Source of the DNA: JBCBEX01 sp038528235
GTDB lineage: Bacteria; Bacteroidota; Rhodothermia; Rhodothermales; Rubricoccaceae
DNA: 29,585 nt
Direction of reading: 5' to 3'
Assembly: GCA_038528235.1 (NCBI GenBank)
Contig: JBCBEX010000056.1
Span: 1-29,585, forward strand
This document shows, in pieces, positions 8,319-16,316 of this stretch. The first letter of the stretch is position 1. The number at the start of each line of letters is the position of its first letter. The notes below the pieces were generated by a model. The model saw only the letters and a program-made list of their open reading frames with translations, did not search any database and was not told the origin of the DNA. Both the position numbers and the translations under genes were made by a program.

Positions 8319-8969
8319 TCACTCTCCCTCCGGGAACAGCCCGAAGAGGCGGCTCTCGATGCGGCTGATGATCTCGAAGCGGTCGGCGTCCTCGTTCACG
8401 AAGTCGAGGTCGTCGGTGTTGATGATGAGGCGCGGCGCCTCGTAGCGGTCGATCCAGTCCTCGTAGAGCCCGTTGAGGCGCTCCAGGTAGTCGATGCGGA
8501 TCGACGACTCGAACTCGCGGCCGCGCGACTGGATCTGGCGCACGAGCGTGGGGACCGAGGCGCGGAGGTAGACGAGCAAGTCCGGTGGGCGGAGGTAGCT
8601 CGTCATGATGTGGAAGAGCGCGCGGTAGTTCTCATAGTCGCGCGTCGCCATGAGCCCCATGTCGTGCAAGTTGCGCGCGAAGATCTCGACGTCCTCGTAG
8701 ATCGAGCGGTCCTGCACCACCGAGTGCGGCACCTGCTCGATGGACCGCTGGTGCTCGAAGCGGCTGGAGAGGAAGAAGACCTGCAAGTTGAACGACCACC
8801 GGTTCATGTCGGCATAGAAGTCCGACAGGTAGGGGTTGTCGTCCACGCGCTCGTAGAACGCCTCCCACTTGAAGTAGTCGCTCAGGACGCGTGTGAGCGA
8901 GCTTTTTCCCGCGCCGATGTTGCCTGCAATGGCGACGTACTTCTTTCCGGAGGCGGGGGGGGCGGGCAT
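8319..8969 (-). CDS. Deoxynucleoside kinase (dNK/dGK-dAK family)
   Basis: A 216-residue cytoplasmic kinase that phosphorylates deoxynucleosides for nucleotide salvage. It has a P-loop, GNIGAGKS (residues 16-23), near the N-terminus and the family block QDRSIYEDVEIFARNLHDMG. Further along are YLRPPDLLVYLRAS with the lid region QSRGREFESSIRIDYLERLN, and a C-terminal NTDDLDFVNEDADRFEII. Length is usual for the family (200-240). Which base is preferred cannot be read with confidence, although Bacteroidota homologues are usually annotated as deoxyadenosine/deoxyguanosine kinases. The ATG at 8969 is preferred; an upstream start at 9050 would add 27 residues of atypical sequence. It is downstream of the small hypothetical gene (61-base gap) and upstream of the barrel gene, all on the minus strand. 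Confidence 0.9.
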   Translation of the reverse strand: MPAPPASGKKYVAIAGNIGAGKSSLTRVLSDYFKWEAFYERVDDNPYLSDFYADMNRWSFNLQVFFLSSRFEHQRSIEQVPHSVVQDRSIYEDVEIFARNLHDMGLMATRDYENYRALFHIMTSYLRPPDLLVYLRASVPTLVRQIQSRGREFESSIRIDYLERLNGLYEDWIDRYEAPRLIINTDDLDFVNEDADRFEIISRIESRLFGLFPEGE

Positions 8970-9030
8970 CAGCGGGCAGCGAGGTGAAACGAGCGCACCG
9001 AAGGTACGAAGCTGGTCGCCGTGCGGCGCG

Positions 9031-9375
9031 CTACGATGGCCGCGAGCCATCCAGCCGCATCCCGGCGCCCACCATCCGGAGCAGCGCGCGGGCTGATCCT
9101 ACCTGCCACGGCGTACCGTCGGGCGCGGGGGCGACGTTGTCGAGCGCCGCAGCGAGGTGGCTCAGAGCAGCGGCCTCCGTTTTCTGCGCGGCCTCGCTGA
9201 CGGCACCCTCCGCAGGAGGGCCCGCGCCGAGGTAGCGGTCGCGCAACAACGTGGTCGCCACCGGCTCGAGTTGGGCGAGGGCATCCTCGACGGCGTGGCG
9301 CGTTGCTGGCGCGGCTAGCGCGATCGAATCAGCGGAGTTGGAACGAGAGGCGTTGGAACGAGGAGCGTCGGGCAT
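9031..9375 (-). CDS. Small hypothetical protein
   Basis: A 114-residue reading frame that I do not recognise. After a Ser/Asn/Ala-rich N-terminus of about 25 residues, it contains two probable amphipathic helices, HAVEDALAQLEPVATTLLRD and AAQKTEAAALSHLAAALDNV, and ends in a basic ALLRMVGAGMRLDGSRPS. There is no signal peptide, transmembrane helix or cysteine. Third codon positions are strongly G/C like neighbouring real genes, and it is followed 61 bases later by the kinase gene on the same strand. These points favour a real gene. Start is the ATG at 9375, with a TTG directly upstream. Function unknown. Confidence 0.5.
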   Translation of the reverse strand: MPDAPRSNASRSNSADSIALAAPATRHAVEDALAQLEPVATTLLRDRYLGAGPPAEGAVSEAAQKTEAAALSHLAAALDNVAPAPDGTPWQVGSARALLRMVGAGMRLDGSRPS

Positions 9376-9652
9376 CAACTAGACACGTGGTAGTAAAAAA
9401 GAAAGGTCGGACAGGCCAAGTCGGGGATGTGGCAGAAGGTGCTAAATATAATGGGATTACAGGACGTGGGGGGCGTCGGGGATAGGGGAAGTTGAGGCAG
9501 GGAAAGACGGCGCGCACCAAAAAACTTGGGACCGCGCCGGAAAAACACCTGGCTCGTCAGCACTAGATGATGAGGGCCTAGTGCGCTCGTGGGTGCTCCC
9601 CACATCGGGTGTCTCCCGCCCTCGGTTTTTCTCACACCAACCTGCGTCTCTC
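9376..9652. other. AT-enriched intergenic region with regulatory potential
   Basis: This stretch separates the minus-strand kinase group from the plus-strand YcaO locus. It is clearly less GC-rich than the surroundings, with a run of A residues near 9396-9404 and an AATATAATG island near 9445-9453. That island contains TATAAT at 9447-9452 on the plus strand and a TATATT on the minus strand. No matching -35 box at 16-18 bases could be found on either strand. A 7-bp inverted repeat at 9560-9584 is listed separately. Small reading frames here have no recognisable features. It most likely holds divergent promoters. Confidence 0.45.
9560..9584. promoter_or_regulatory. Inverted repeat, possible operator upstream of the candidate RiPP precursor
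   Basis: GCACTAG at 9560-9566 is the exact reverse complement of CTAGTGC at 9578-9584, with 11 bases between. The repeat centres are 18 bases apart, close to two helical turns, which suits a dimeric regulator. It lies about 70 bases before the start of the 45-residue ORF. A binding protein is not known; the NarL-type regulator at 15444 is a candidate by proximity only. The pair could also be a weak RNA hairpin. Confidence 0.35.
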
Positions 9653-9790
9653 ATGAAGACCACTCCTCAGACCCGCACCCCGTCGACGGCCGCCCTCTCA
9701 GTGCGCGGTGGCATTGCCTCACGTGCCGTGCTCAGCGTCCACGTTCACCGGACAACGTGGCCTCCTTGCGGTGCCGATACACGCAGCTAG
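9653..9790 (+). CDS. Candidate precursor peptide of a YcaO-modified RiPP (TOMM)
   Basis: A 45-codon reading frame starting ATG at 9653, just before the YcaO fusion gene. The start is preceded by GCGTCTCTC, a pyrimidine-rich context shared by other starts in the window. The first 20 residues are polar and Thr/Pro-rich and end in ALSVRGG (G19-G20), a possible double-glycine processing site. The remaining 25 residues contain S23, S28, T34, T35, C39, T43 and S45, residue types that a cyclodehydratase can turn into azolines; C39 is in TTWPPCGADTRS. The peptide has no similarity I recognise, so the assignment rests on size, position and composition. It could equally be a spurious ORF. Sequence between it and the next gene carries a hairpin, as is common after precursor genes. 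Confidence 0.42.
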   Translation: MKTTPQTRTPSTAALSVRGGIASRAVLSVHVHRTTWPPCGADTRS

Positions 9791-9846
9791 TGCACAGCGC
9801 GCGCTGCCCAGGTAGCCGCGTGCATGCCTAGGCCGAGCCAGGTGCT

Positions 9847-9886
9847 CTCGCTGTGATCGTGTCGCTACGACCCGTGTTACAGCGAG
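9847..9886 (+). promoter_or_regulatory. Nested hairpin between the small ORF and the YcaO gene
   Basis: CTCGCTGT (9847-9854) pairs exactly with ACAGCGAG (9879-9886). Inside the loop, GTCG (9861-9864) pairs with CGAC (9868-9871) around CTA. No T-run follows directly, although TGTTTGTTTG occurs 10-20 bases later. It could be a leaky terminator or RNA-stability element separating expression of the small ORF from the downstream enzyme. A candidate -10 box TACTCT lies at 9915-9920 with only a weak -35, so a second promoter is possible. Confidence 0.35.
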
Positions 9887-9949
9887 GGGCCTGGCTGTTT
9901 GTTTGCACCTACCCTACTCTGAGCCGCTTGTGCTCATTGCCTGCCCGCC

Positions 9950-12139
9950 ATGACTACCTCGACCTATCTCCTGCACCCACGCCTGCGAGCACGCACGCTC
10001 TGCCACGGAGCCATCGAGCTGGTCGACCCCGACCTCGAAACCGTGGTGCTCGTCACCGATGTAGCACACGCGCTGACAACGCTCGTGCACACAGGATGCC
10101 TTCCTGAGGACCTCTCGGCGGAGGCGGTGGACGACCTCGAAGCGCTAGCGAATGCAGGGTTCTTGCTTCGCCTGCCTCCCGGCCTCATGCCCGATGTCGC
10201 ATTGCGCTGGTGGGACCTCGGTGTGGCACCGAGGGAAGCAGCAACGCTGCGTCGCCACCGCGTGTCCGTAGCAGCCCTCGATGTCACGACGAAAGGCATA
10301 GCCGCGGCCCTAGCCGACTATGGGCTGCACCCATCACGTTGGACCGAAGACACCCTGCTTGCCGACGTAGGGTTGATCCTGGCTGACGATGCCGCCTGTG
10401 TGGACGCCTTGCCGTGTCAGGTAGGTCTGCCCACGCTTGTCGTGCAGACGAACGCGGCCTTCCCCTGGGCCGTCTGGTTGGAGCCGGGACGTACCGCATG
10501 TCCGTGCTGTTTACATCGCCACCTGCAGGTCAACACACCGACGGCGCCGCTCGTCGTGCCACGGCAGGGCAACGTGCTCGGAATGTCTGCTGAGCGCATC
10601 GCGGCGCTCCTCGCCGAGGGGCTCGCCCGCGCCGCATGGACGGCTGAGGTTCCCGAACTCACCACGCTAGACGGTCTCGACGATACTGCCAGGCATACGG
10701 TGCGCCGTGTGCCGACGTGCCCGGCGTGCGGCTCGCCACCCGTCGAGAAGCCCCCGACGTGGACCTCGCGTCCAAAGGCACCGGGGAGCCACCGCTGGGC
10801 ATCGCTCGACGAAGCCTTCGACCGCCTTGAGACGATTCACAGCCCCATCGTAGGCATCTCGTCGGATTTGCCGACGCTGGCCGAGGACCCTAGCGACCAG
10901 AACGAACCCCAGGAGTCAGAGGGGACATCGTCTGCCTGGCGACCTCGGCAGGGACTCGGCGTGCGGTATCGCGCGCTCTGGCCCGTGCAAGCGATTGATG
11001 GTCTCCACCACAGCATCACGCTGGTGGCAGGCGGCACGGGGCCGACGCTTCGACACGCCCGCTTGAAAGCGCGAGGGGAGGCGGCCGAGCGGGCCTCCGG
11101 AGCGTGGTGGGCTGACCGTCCGCATGTCGTCGCCCGCGCTGCCGATCTCAAAGGCCGCGTGTATACGCCAGAGGACCTCCTCGGCTTCCGCGCTGACCAG
11201 TATGCCGACCGCGCCGCATGGAACGCACGCACCCACAGGTTTTTGCGTGTCCCGGAGCGCTTTGACCCGGCGCTACCCACGGCTTGGATCCGGGCATATC
11301 CGCTGCCTAACGAAACGGGAGCCGAGGCTACCGACGAGGTACCGGTCTGGATGCCGGCCGGGTATGCGTTTTACCAATATGACTTTGGCGACGGGCCTAT
11401 CTTCGCCAACGCTGACAGCAATGGCTGCGCAGCGGGTTCATGCGTGGAGGAGGCGGCGCTGTTCGGCCTCTACGAAATCGTCGAACGGGACAGCATCGCG
11501 CTGTGGGTGCGCTCGGGTGCGGTTCGGCCCGGCGTGGACCTTCGGACTGCGGCCCGCGCGGCGTTGCAGGATGCCCCCGAGCACTACGCGTCGAGAGGCC
11601 GCTCCCTTGCCGTCATCGATGTGACTTCCGACATCGGTGTGCCGGCGTTCATCGCGCTCTCGCACCGGCTGCATGGGCTGATGGGCTGGGCCCTCGGCTT
11701 CGGCTGCCACCTCGACCCAGAGGAAGCAGTGTCGCGCGCGGTCGGTGAGGTTACGCAGTCGGTGCGCGAAGTCGAAGACGGATCCGACGCCCTCGCCTGG
11801 GGCGACGTCGCCACGGTGGAGGCCTTTCCGCACCTCGCCCCCGACTCGAATGTGCCTGCCATCGATCTCCGTTGTTGGCCTGCGGCCGCCACCGACGATG
11901 TGCTGGGTGACCTGCACGAGGTCGCTGCACGGGTGCGCCGCGCGGGCTTCGAGCCCTACGTGATCGATCAGACGCACCCGCTCGTGGGCATTCCGGTCGT
12001 ACGGGTTGTGGTGCCTGGGCTTGGGCACTTCTGGCGGCGTCTCGGCACCCCGCGCTTGGCGACCGCGCCGTACGAGTTGAGATGGGTCTCCGCTCCAGGC
12101 GTCATCGACGACCCGGACTGGACGGAGGTGACCGTGTAG
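9950..12139 (+). CDS. TOMM cyclodehydratase: E1-like leader-binding domain fused to YcaO
   Basis: A 729-residue two-domain enzyme. The N-terminal part (about 1-270) is the E1/ThiF-like, leader-peptide-binding 'C' component of thiazole/oxazole-modified microcin systems. It carries a structural zinc tetrad, C184-C187 (ACPCCLHRH) and C257-C260 (PTCPACGSP). The C-terminal part (about 310-729) is a YcaO domain, which uses ATP to cyclodehydrate Cys/Ser/Thr of a precursor peptide to azolines. Its ATP/magnesium motifs are visible as RGEAAERAS (E377, E380, R381) and SNGCAAGSCVEEAALFGLYE (S490 to E509) followed by E512-R513-D514. A Pro/Glu/Ser-rich linker joins the domains (about 262-345). The Pro-rich PxPxP tail common in TOMM YcaO proteins is absent; the protein ends DPDWTEVTV. 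No separate dehydrogenase, protease or peptide exporter was found nearby. Confidence 0.88.
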   Translation: MTTSTYLLHPRLRARTLCHGAIELVDPDLETVVLVTDVAHALTTLVHTGCLPEDLSAEAVDDLEALANAGFLLRLPPGLMPDVALRWWDLGVAPREAATLRRHRVSVAALDVTTKGIAAALADYGLHPSRWTEDTLLADVGLILADDAACVDALPCQVGLPTLVVQTNAAFPWAVWLEPGRTACPCCLHRHLQVNTPTAPLVVPRQGNVLGMSAERIAALLAEGLARAAWTAEVPELTTLDGLDDTARHTVRRVPTCPACGSPPVEKPPTWTSRPKAPGSHRWASLDEAFDRLETIHSPIVGISSDLPTLAEDPSDQNEPQESEGTSSAWRPRQGLGVRYRALWPVQAIDGLHHSITLVAGGTGPTLRHARLKARGEAAERASGAWWADRPHVVARAADLKGRVYTPEDLLGFRADQYADRAAWNARTHRFLRVPERFDPALPTAWIRAYPLPNETGAEATDEVPVWMPAGYAFYQYDFGDGPIFANADSNGCAAGSCVEEAALFGLYEIVERDSIALWVRSGAVRPGVDLRTAARAALQDAPEHYASRGRSLAVIDVTSDIGVPAFIALSHRLHGLMGWALGFGCHLDPEEAVSRAVGEVTQSVREVEDGSDALAWGDVATVEAFPHLAPDSNVPAIDLRCWPAAATDDVLGDLHEVAARVRRAGFEPYVIDQTHPLVGIPVVRVVVPGLGHFWRRLGTPRLATAPYELRWVSAPGVIDDPDWTEVTV

Positions 12140-12173
12140 GGCCTGTCTGAAAAGCTGTCCAGAATAGGCCTTT
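12140..12173 (+). terminator. Weak hairpin directly after the YcaO stop codon
   Basis: GGCCT (12140-12144) pairs with AGGCC (12166-12170), and TCTG (12146-12149) with CAGA (12160-12163), leaving small bulges and a 10-base loop. Only three T residues follow. It may act as a weak terminator or be chance; the stem is short for a GC-rich genome. Confidence 0.28.
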
Positions 12174-12199
12174 GAGGGCGTAGGTAGGCTGGCTATAGC
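12172..12199 (+). promoter_or_regulatory. Possible sigma70-type promoter for the sensor kinase
   Basis: TTGAGG at 12172-12177 and TATAGC at 12194-12199 are separated by 16 bases, and the kinase GTG start is 50 bases further on. The match is four of six at each box. If used, the two-component genes have their own promoter apart from the YcaO gene. Confidence 0.35.
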
Positions 12200-12249
12200 A
12201 GCAGCAGGGTGCTAGATTAGGCCTCTGGTCACCCACCCGGCTGCTCGCT

Positions 12250-15200
12250 GTGCCAGCAGGCCTCCTACACCGGATCCTCCTATTCGGCGTGTGTCTGGCG
12301 ACACTCGCGCCCGCGCCGGTGCGTGCCCAAGAGGCCGGACCACCGCTGCTCGTGCGATACGGCACCGAGGACGGACTGCCTTCCGCACTCATCACGGAGG
12401 TCCAGCGCGATGCCCTGGGATTCTTGTGGGTCGGCACACTCAACGGACTGTGCCGCATGGAGGGCGCCGCATTTACGTGCTACCAGCACGATCCTGCAGA
12501 TCCGAGTTCTCTCGCGCACGACACGGTCATTCCTGAGGGGCTGACCGTGGACCGTAGCGGACGGCTGTGGGTGAACACAAACGATGGACTCCAATATTTT
12601 GACGCACACTCCGGGCGCTTCGTCGACCACCCGGGCGTACGAGACCTCACGGTCTATGCCATCGCCGAGGCGAGCGAGGGCGGTCTGTGGGTGGGCACCT
12701 TATCGGGGTTGTACCGCGCGCTGACGTTGGAGCACGAGGCTGAACACGTGTGGGGCACCGCGCCCGTGTATGTCTTGAACGAAGCTGCAGACGGAACCCT
12801 GTGGGTGGGGGGGGCGAAGGGATTGGCCAAGCGCTCGCCCAGCGGTACGTTCGAGGACGTAGGGGGTCCGACTAGTACCGTCTTGACATTCCACCTGCTC
12901 CCTGATGGGGGTGCCCTCGTGGGCTTTGAGCAAGACGGTATATGGCAGCTCAGCGCGGATGGACGAATGACTCCTCGCGCGTATCCAGACGCCTCCCATC
13001 GTGTGGTCACCGTAGACGCAGCTCCCGATGAAAGTGTCTGGGTCGGCACGTGGTGGGACGGACTCTACCGGGTCTCGGCCACGCGAGACACGGTGCTGCA
13101 GCACATCAAGCCCCAGCCTGGGGTGGTGGGAGGACTTCCCAACATCAGTGTGGCGGATGTCCTGGATGACCCGCAGCTCGGTACTTGGATTGCCACCTGG
13201 GACGGATTGGTGCGCCTACTCCCGCCCTCGCCCTACCAGGCGCTTGAGCCGCGTTTCGGGATGGATCCCTATGTGATGGCCATCGACGAGCAGGCCGGTG
13301 CGACGCTTTGGGTCGGAACGCTCGGCGGCGTCCATCGGGTCGACCCCCGGACGGGACGTTGGAGCACGATTCCGGGGACCGAAGGCTGGGCGGTACGTGC
13401 CTTGGCGCAGGACGACCAAGGCAATCTCTGGATTGGGACGGAACAGCACGGTATCCAATATTGGGATGCTCAAACCGGTGCACTGACTGTGCGCTTTGCT
13501 GGGGTCTTGCCCCCGGGCACGGGTAGCGTTCTATCCCTCCACCTCGCTGAGGAGGGTGACCTGTGGATTGGCACCGGCAGGGATGGGGTATGCCTTGTCC
13601 CGACCCGCACTGTGTCGAATGATCCGGAAGACGTGACGTGCATCAACACGGAGGGGCCTCCTGGCCGCGCGCTGACCTACGACGAGGTGTACACCCTTGC
13701 GGAAGGCAGCGACGGAAGCGTGCTCGTGGGGACATCAGGGGGCGGCGCTCTGCGCGTCGATGCAGAGCGGCGTGTGCACCCGCTTTCGCCACAGGCGGCC
13801 GCGGATCCGAGGCTGTCCACGGCACGGGTGGTCTCGCTCTTGCTCGACACGGAGGGCGGCGTGTGGGTCGGTACGTTCAACGGCGTAGCGCGCGTGGCGC
13901 CGAGTGGCGACGTCCAGTGGTATGGCGTGGCCGACGGGCTTCCTCACTCAAGCTTGGGGTGTTTGCTTTCGGACGAAACCGGGCAGGTTTGGGCGAGCAC
14001 CGGCGCGGGACTTGCCGTCTTCGAAGCAGGGCGCTGGGAGCCGCGTGGACGCCCGGAACAGCTCATCACGTCGTCCTTCACCATGGGAGCGTGCGCCCAG
14101 GCCTCGACCGGGCTCTGGTTCGGCACCCGCCAGGGAATCGTCGGCGTTGACCCTGCCGCGGTGCCTACCACGCCGGAAGCACCCTCGGTGGCGTTCGCGC
14201 GCCTGGAGCGAGACGGGACCGATGTGCTGCCAGCACCGACGCCGCTCGCCAAACTCACGCTACGCCCCGGTGACGACCGCCTCATGGCCCACCTCGTCAG
14301 CCGGGCCCACCCCCACCCCGAGGCTGTCCAGTTTGCCTACCGCCTTGAGCCTGCCCGTGCGCGCTCCGACGCGGACTGGGCAGCGCTGGATGGGTCCTCG
14401 TTGCTGCTGGCCAACCTCGCACCGGGGCGCTACGTGCTACGTGCGCGTGCGGTCGGAGCCACGGACCCTGCTCAGGAAGCGCGCCTCACCCTCGTTGTGC
14501 AGGCCCCACTGTGGCAGCGAGGCTGGATGCGGTTTCTCGTGCTCCTGGTTGTCGCTGCGCTGGTTGTCGCGATGTATCGCTACCACCTCCACCGCGCCCT
14601 CGAAGTCGAGCGCACGCGCCGGCGCATCGCCGACGACTTGCATGACGACCTCGGGAGTCGCATCGGCGGGCTCGCCAACCAACTCATCCTTGCCAGCAAC
14701 CGGGTGCCCGTCGAGCACAAGGCCGCCCTACGGGGATACGGGAACCGCACCCAACTCCTCGCCTCGGACCTCCGCGATCTTGTGTGGGTGGTCGACGCTG
14801 CCCGGGACTCCCTGGAAGCGCTCGCCGAACGCATTCGCGGTACGGCACACGACCTCCTAACCGAGGTTGAAGTCGAGGTCGAGGTTACCGGAGCTGTAGC
14901 GCTTTCCCTGCCGATGACCGTGCGGCGGCACATCCTGTTCATCTGCAAGGAAGCCTGTCACAACATCGCTAAGCATGCGGGCGCGTCGCGGGTGCACCTG
15001 CGCCTGGAGGCCGCCGCCGGAAGGCTCCAGGTCTACATCGAAGACGATGGTCGGGGCATGCCCCTGCGCAACGACAGGCCTACAGCGCGCGGGCACGGCC
15101 TGGCATCCATGCAGCGCCGCGCCGATGAACTGGGTGCCGCGCTGACGACCTCGGCGAGCACCCTGGGCGGTGTCCGTCACCGCCTGGACGTGCCGCTCCA

Positions 15201-15369
15201 GTCGCATGGACGCGGGTACTATCGGTGGTACCAGCGCGCGCGGGCCTTCTTCGGGCGCCCGAAGACTACACCACCGCCGGTGGACGGGACAGACCCGTTC
15301 CCAGGAGATGGCTACCCAGGCTCGGACGTGCCGACGGCGTCCCGAGCCTCGCTCCGCGATGCGGCATAG
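12250..15369 (+). CDS. Sensor histidine kinase with periplasmic beta-propeller (Reg_prop/Y_Y_Y)
   Basis: A 1039-residue membrane sensor. Signal peptide at about 1-25 (IRF-like hydrophobic start LLFGVCLATLAPAPVRAQ). Residues about 35-640 are Reg_prop repeats, seen as recurring LWVGTLNGL, LWVNTNDGLQYFD, LWVGTLSGLYR, LWIGTEQHGIQYWD and VWVGTFNGVARV. A Y_Y_Y Ig-like domain spans about 675-757 and one transmembrane helix about 758-778 (FLVLLVVAALVVAMY). The cytoplasmic part has a HisKA_3 dimerisation block ADDLHDDLGSRIGGL with phospho-acceptor H798, then a HATPase with KEACHNIAKHAGAS, EDDGRGMP and GHGLASMQRRA. It should phosphorylate a NarL-type regulator, and the next gene is one. The C-terminal 60 residues are Pro/Arg-rich. 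The start is GTG, chosen because it immediately precedes the signal peptide. The ligand is unknown. Confidence 0.92.
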   Translation: MPAGLLHRILLFGVCLATLAPAPVRAQEAGPPLLVRYGTEDGLPSALITEVQRDALGFLWVGTLNGLCRMEGAAFTCYQHDPADPSSLAHDTVIPEGLTVDRSGRLWVNTNDGLQYFDAHSGRFVDHPGVRDLTVYAIAEASEGGLWVGTLSGLYRALTLEHEAEHVWGTAPVYVLNEAADGTLWVGGAKGLAKRSPSGTFEDVGGPTSTVLTFHLLPDGGALVGFEQDGIWQLSADGRMTPRAYPDASHRVVTVDAAPDESVWVGTWWDGLYRVSATRDTVLQHIKPQPGVVGGLPNISVADVLDDPQLGTWIATWDGLVRLLPPSPYQALEPRFGMDPYVMAIDEQAGATLWVGTLGGVHRVDPRTGRWSTIPGTEGWAVRALAQDDQGNLWIGTEQHGIQYWDAQTGALTVRFAGVLPPGTGSVLSLHLAEEGDLWIGTGRDGVCLVPTRTVSNDPEDVTCINTEGPPGRALTYDEVYTLAEGSDGSVLVGTSGGGALRVDAERRVHPLSPQAAADPRLSTARVVSLLLDTEGGVWVGTFNGVARVAPSGDVQWYGVADGLPHSSLGCLLSDETGQVWASTGAGLAVFEAGRWEPRGRPEQLITSSFTMGACAQASTGLWFGTRQGIVGVDPAAVPTTPEAPSVAFARLERDGTDVLPAPTPLAKLTLRPGDDRLMAHLVSRAHPHPEAVQFAYRLEPARARSDADWAALDGSSLLLANLAPGRYVLRARAVGATDPAQEARLTLVVQAPLWQRGWMRFLVLLVVAALVVAMYRYHLHRALEVERTRRRIADDLHDDLGSRIGGLANQLILASNRVPVEHKAALRGYGNRTQLLASDLRDLVWVVDAARDSLEALAERIRGTAHDLLTEVEVEVEVTGAVALSLPMTVRRHILFICKEACHNIAKHAGASRVHLRLEAAAGRLQVYIEDDGRGMPLRNDRPTARGHGLASMQRRADELGAALTTSASTLGGVRHRLDVPLQSHGRGYYRWYQRARAFFGRPKTTPPPVDGTDPFPGDGYPGSDVPTASRASLRDAA

Positions 15370-15443
15370 AATAGCGGACTCCCGCGATAGGCACCGCCTT
15401 CGTGTGCCCGTACCCTCCGCCACGCACCAACTTGCTACGTCCC

Positions 15444-16130
15444 ATGTCTGTCTCTCTACCCGAACCCCTCGCGATCTGGCTAGTCGAAGACGATGGGCAG
15501 TTCCAGGACGACTTCGCTGCGGTGGTCGACGAAGCATCCGATCTCATGCTGACCGCTACGTTTGGCACGGTGGCAGCCTTCGAGCACGCGCTAGACGATC
15601 CGACGCGGGATCGCCCCGACCTCGTCGTGATGGACGTGCGCCTGCCCGACGGCGACGGGATCACGGCGACCCGGCGCTACCGGGAGGACTACCGCGGTGG
15701 TGCTGTGCTGATGCTCACGAGCGTGGACGCGCCGGACACGGTCTTCGCAGCGCTCCAGGCTGGGGCCGTGGGCTATATCCTCAAGGATCGCCTCGCGGAT
15801 AGCCTCCTGAAGGCCGCGCGGCAGGCCGTGCAGGGCGGCATGGACGTGTCCCCAGGCGTTGCGGCCTACGTCCTGGACTATTTCCAGAAGCTGCCGAAGG
15901 TGCCCGCTCAGAAATCACTCCCGCCGAAGGTGCCCTCGCCCCTCTCGGCGCGCGAGGAAGAGGTGATCCGACTGATGGCCCGCGGCTTCAGCCAGAAGCG
16001 CATCGCCGACGCGCTGTGCATCAGCACGCACACGGTGGACACGCACGTGCGCAATATCTACCGCAAGCTGCACGCCTCGACCGGCCTCGAAGCCGTCGCC
16101 ATCGCAGTGCGGATGGGCATCGCGGACTGA
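15444..16130 (+). CDS. NarL/FixJ-type response regulator
   Basis: A 228-residue transcriptional regulator. The receiver domain (about 8-130) has the acidic pair in WLVEDDGQF, phospho-acceptor D64 in LVVMDVRLPDGDG, the Thr/Ser switch in MLTSVD and the Lys in GYILKDRLAD. After a Pro/Lys-rich linker (about 148-162), a LuxR-type helix-turn-helix follows: SPLSAREEEVIRLMARGFSQ then TVDTHVRNIYRKLHAS. It is the natural partner of the preceding HisKA_3 kinase, 74 bases upstream. Start is the ATG at 15444, since MSVSLPEPLAIWLVEDD begins the receiver in the usual place. Target genes are not known; the YcaO locus, glycan genes or both are possible by position. Confidence 0.93.
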   Translation: MSVSLPEPLAIWLVEDDGQFQDDFAAVVDEASDLMLTATFGTVAAFEHALDDPTRDRPDLVVMDVRLPDGDGITATRRYREDYRGGAVLMLTSVDAPDTVFAALQAGAVGYILKDRLADSLLKAARQAVQGGMDVSPGVAAYVLDYFQKLPKVPAQKSLPPKVPSPLSAREEEVIRLMARGFSQKRIADALCISTHTVDTHVRNIYRKLHASTGLEAVAIAVRMGIAD

Positions 16131-16316
16131 CGTTTCCAGACCGGGGCGCTAGGTCGCGGAATGGTTCGGTCAGGGACGGCTTGGAATCGGAAGCGTCGCC
16201 GAAGGGTGGTGCAGGCGGAGGCGCGGGGCGCCGTGAGGTATGACTCTTGCTGATACCCAGCAGGCGTGTCTGTCTCGCACTCACCCAGAGCCCTCGTGTC
16301 GTTTGCCTATCGTCTC

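Noticed and set aside
9589..9831. Alternative 80-residue Cys-rich ORF overlapping the candidate precursor
   Set aside because: It overlaps in another frame, lacks the pyrimidine-rich start context and looks like a frame shadow; it cannot be fully excluded as the real peptide.
12140..12180. Possible insertion-sequence end (GGCCTGTCTGAAAAG)
   Set aside because: No second end, target duplication or transposase fragment is visible nearby.
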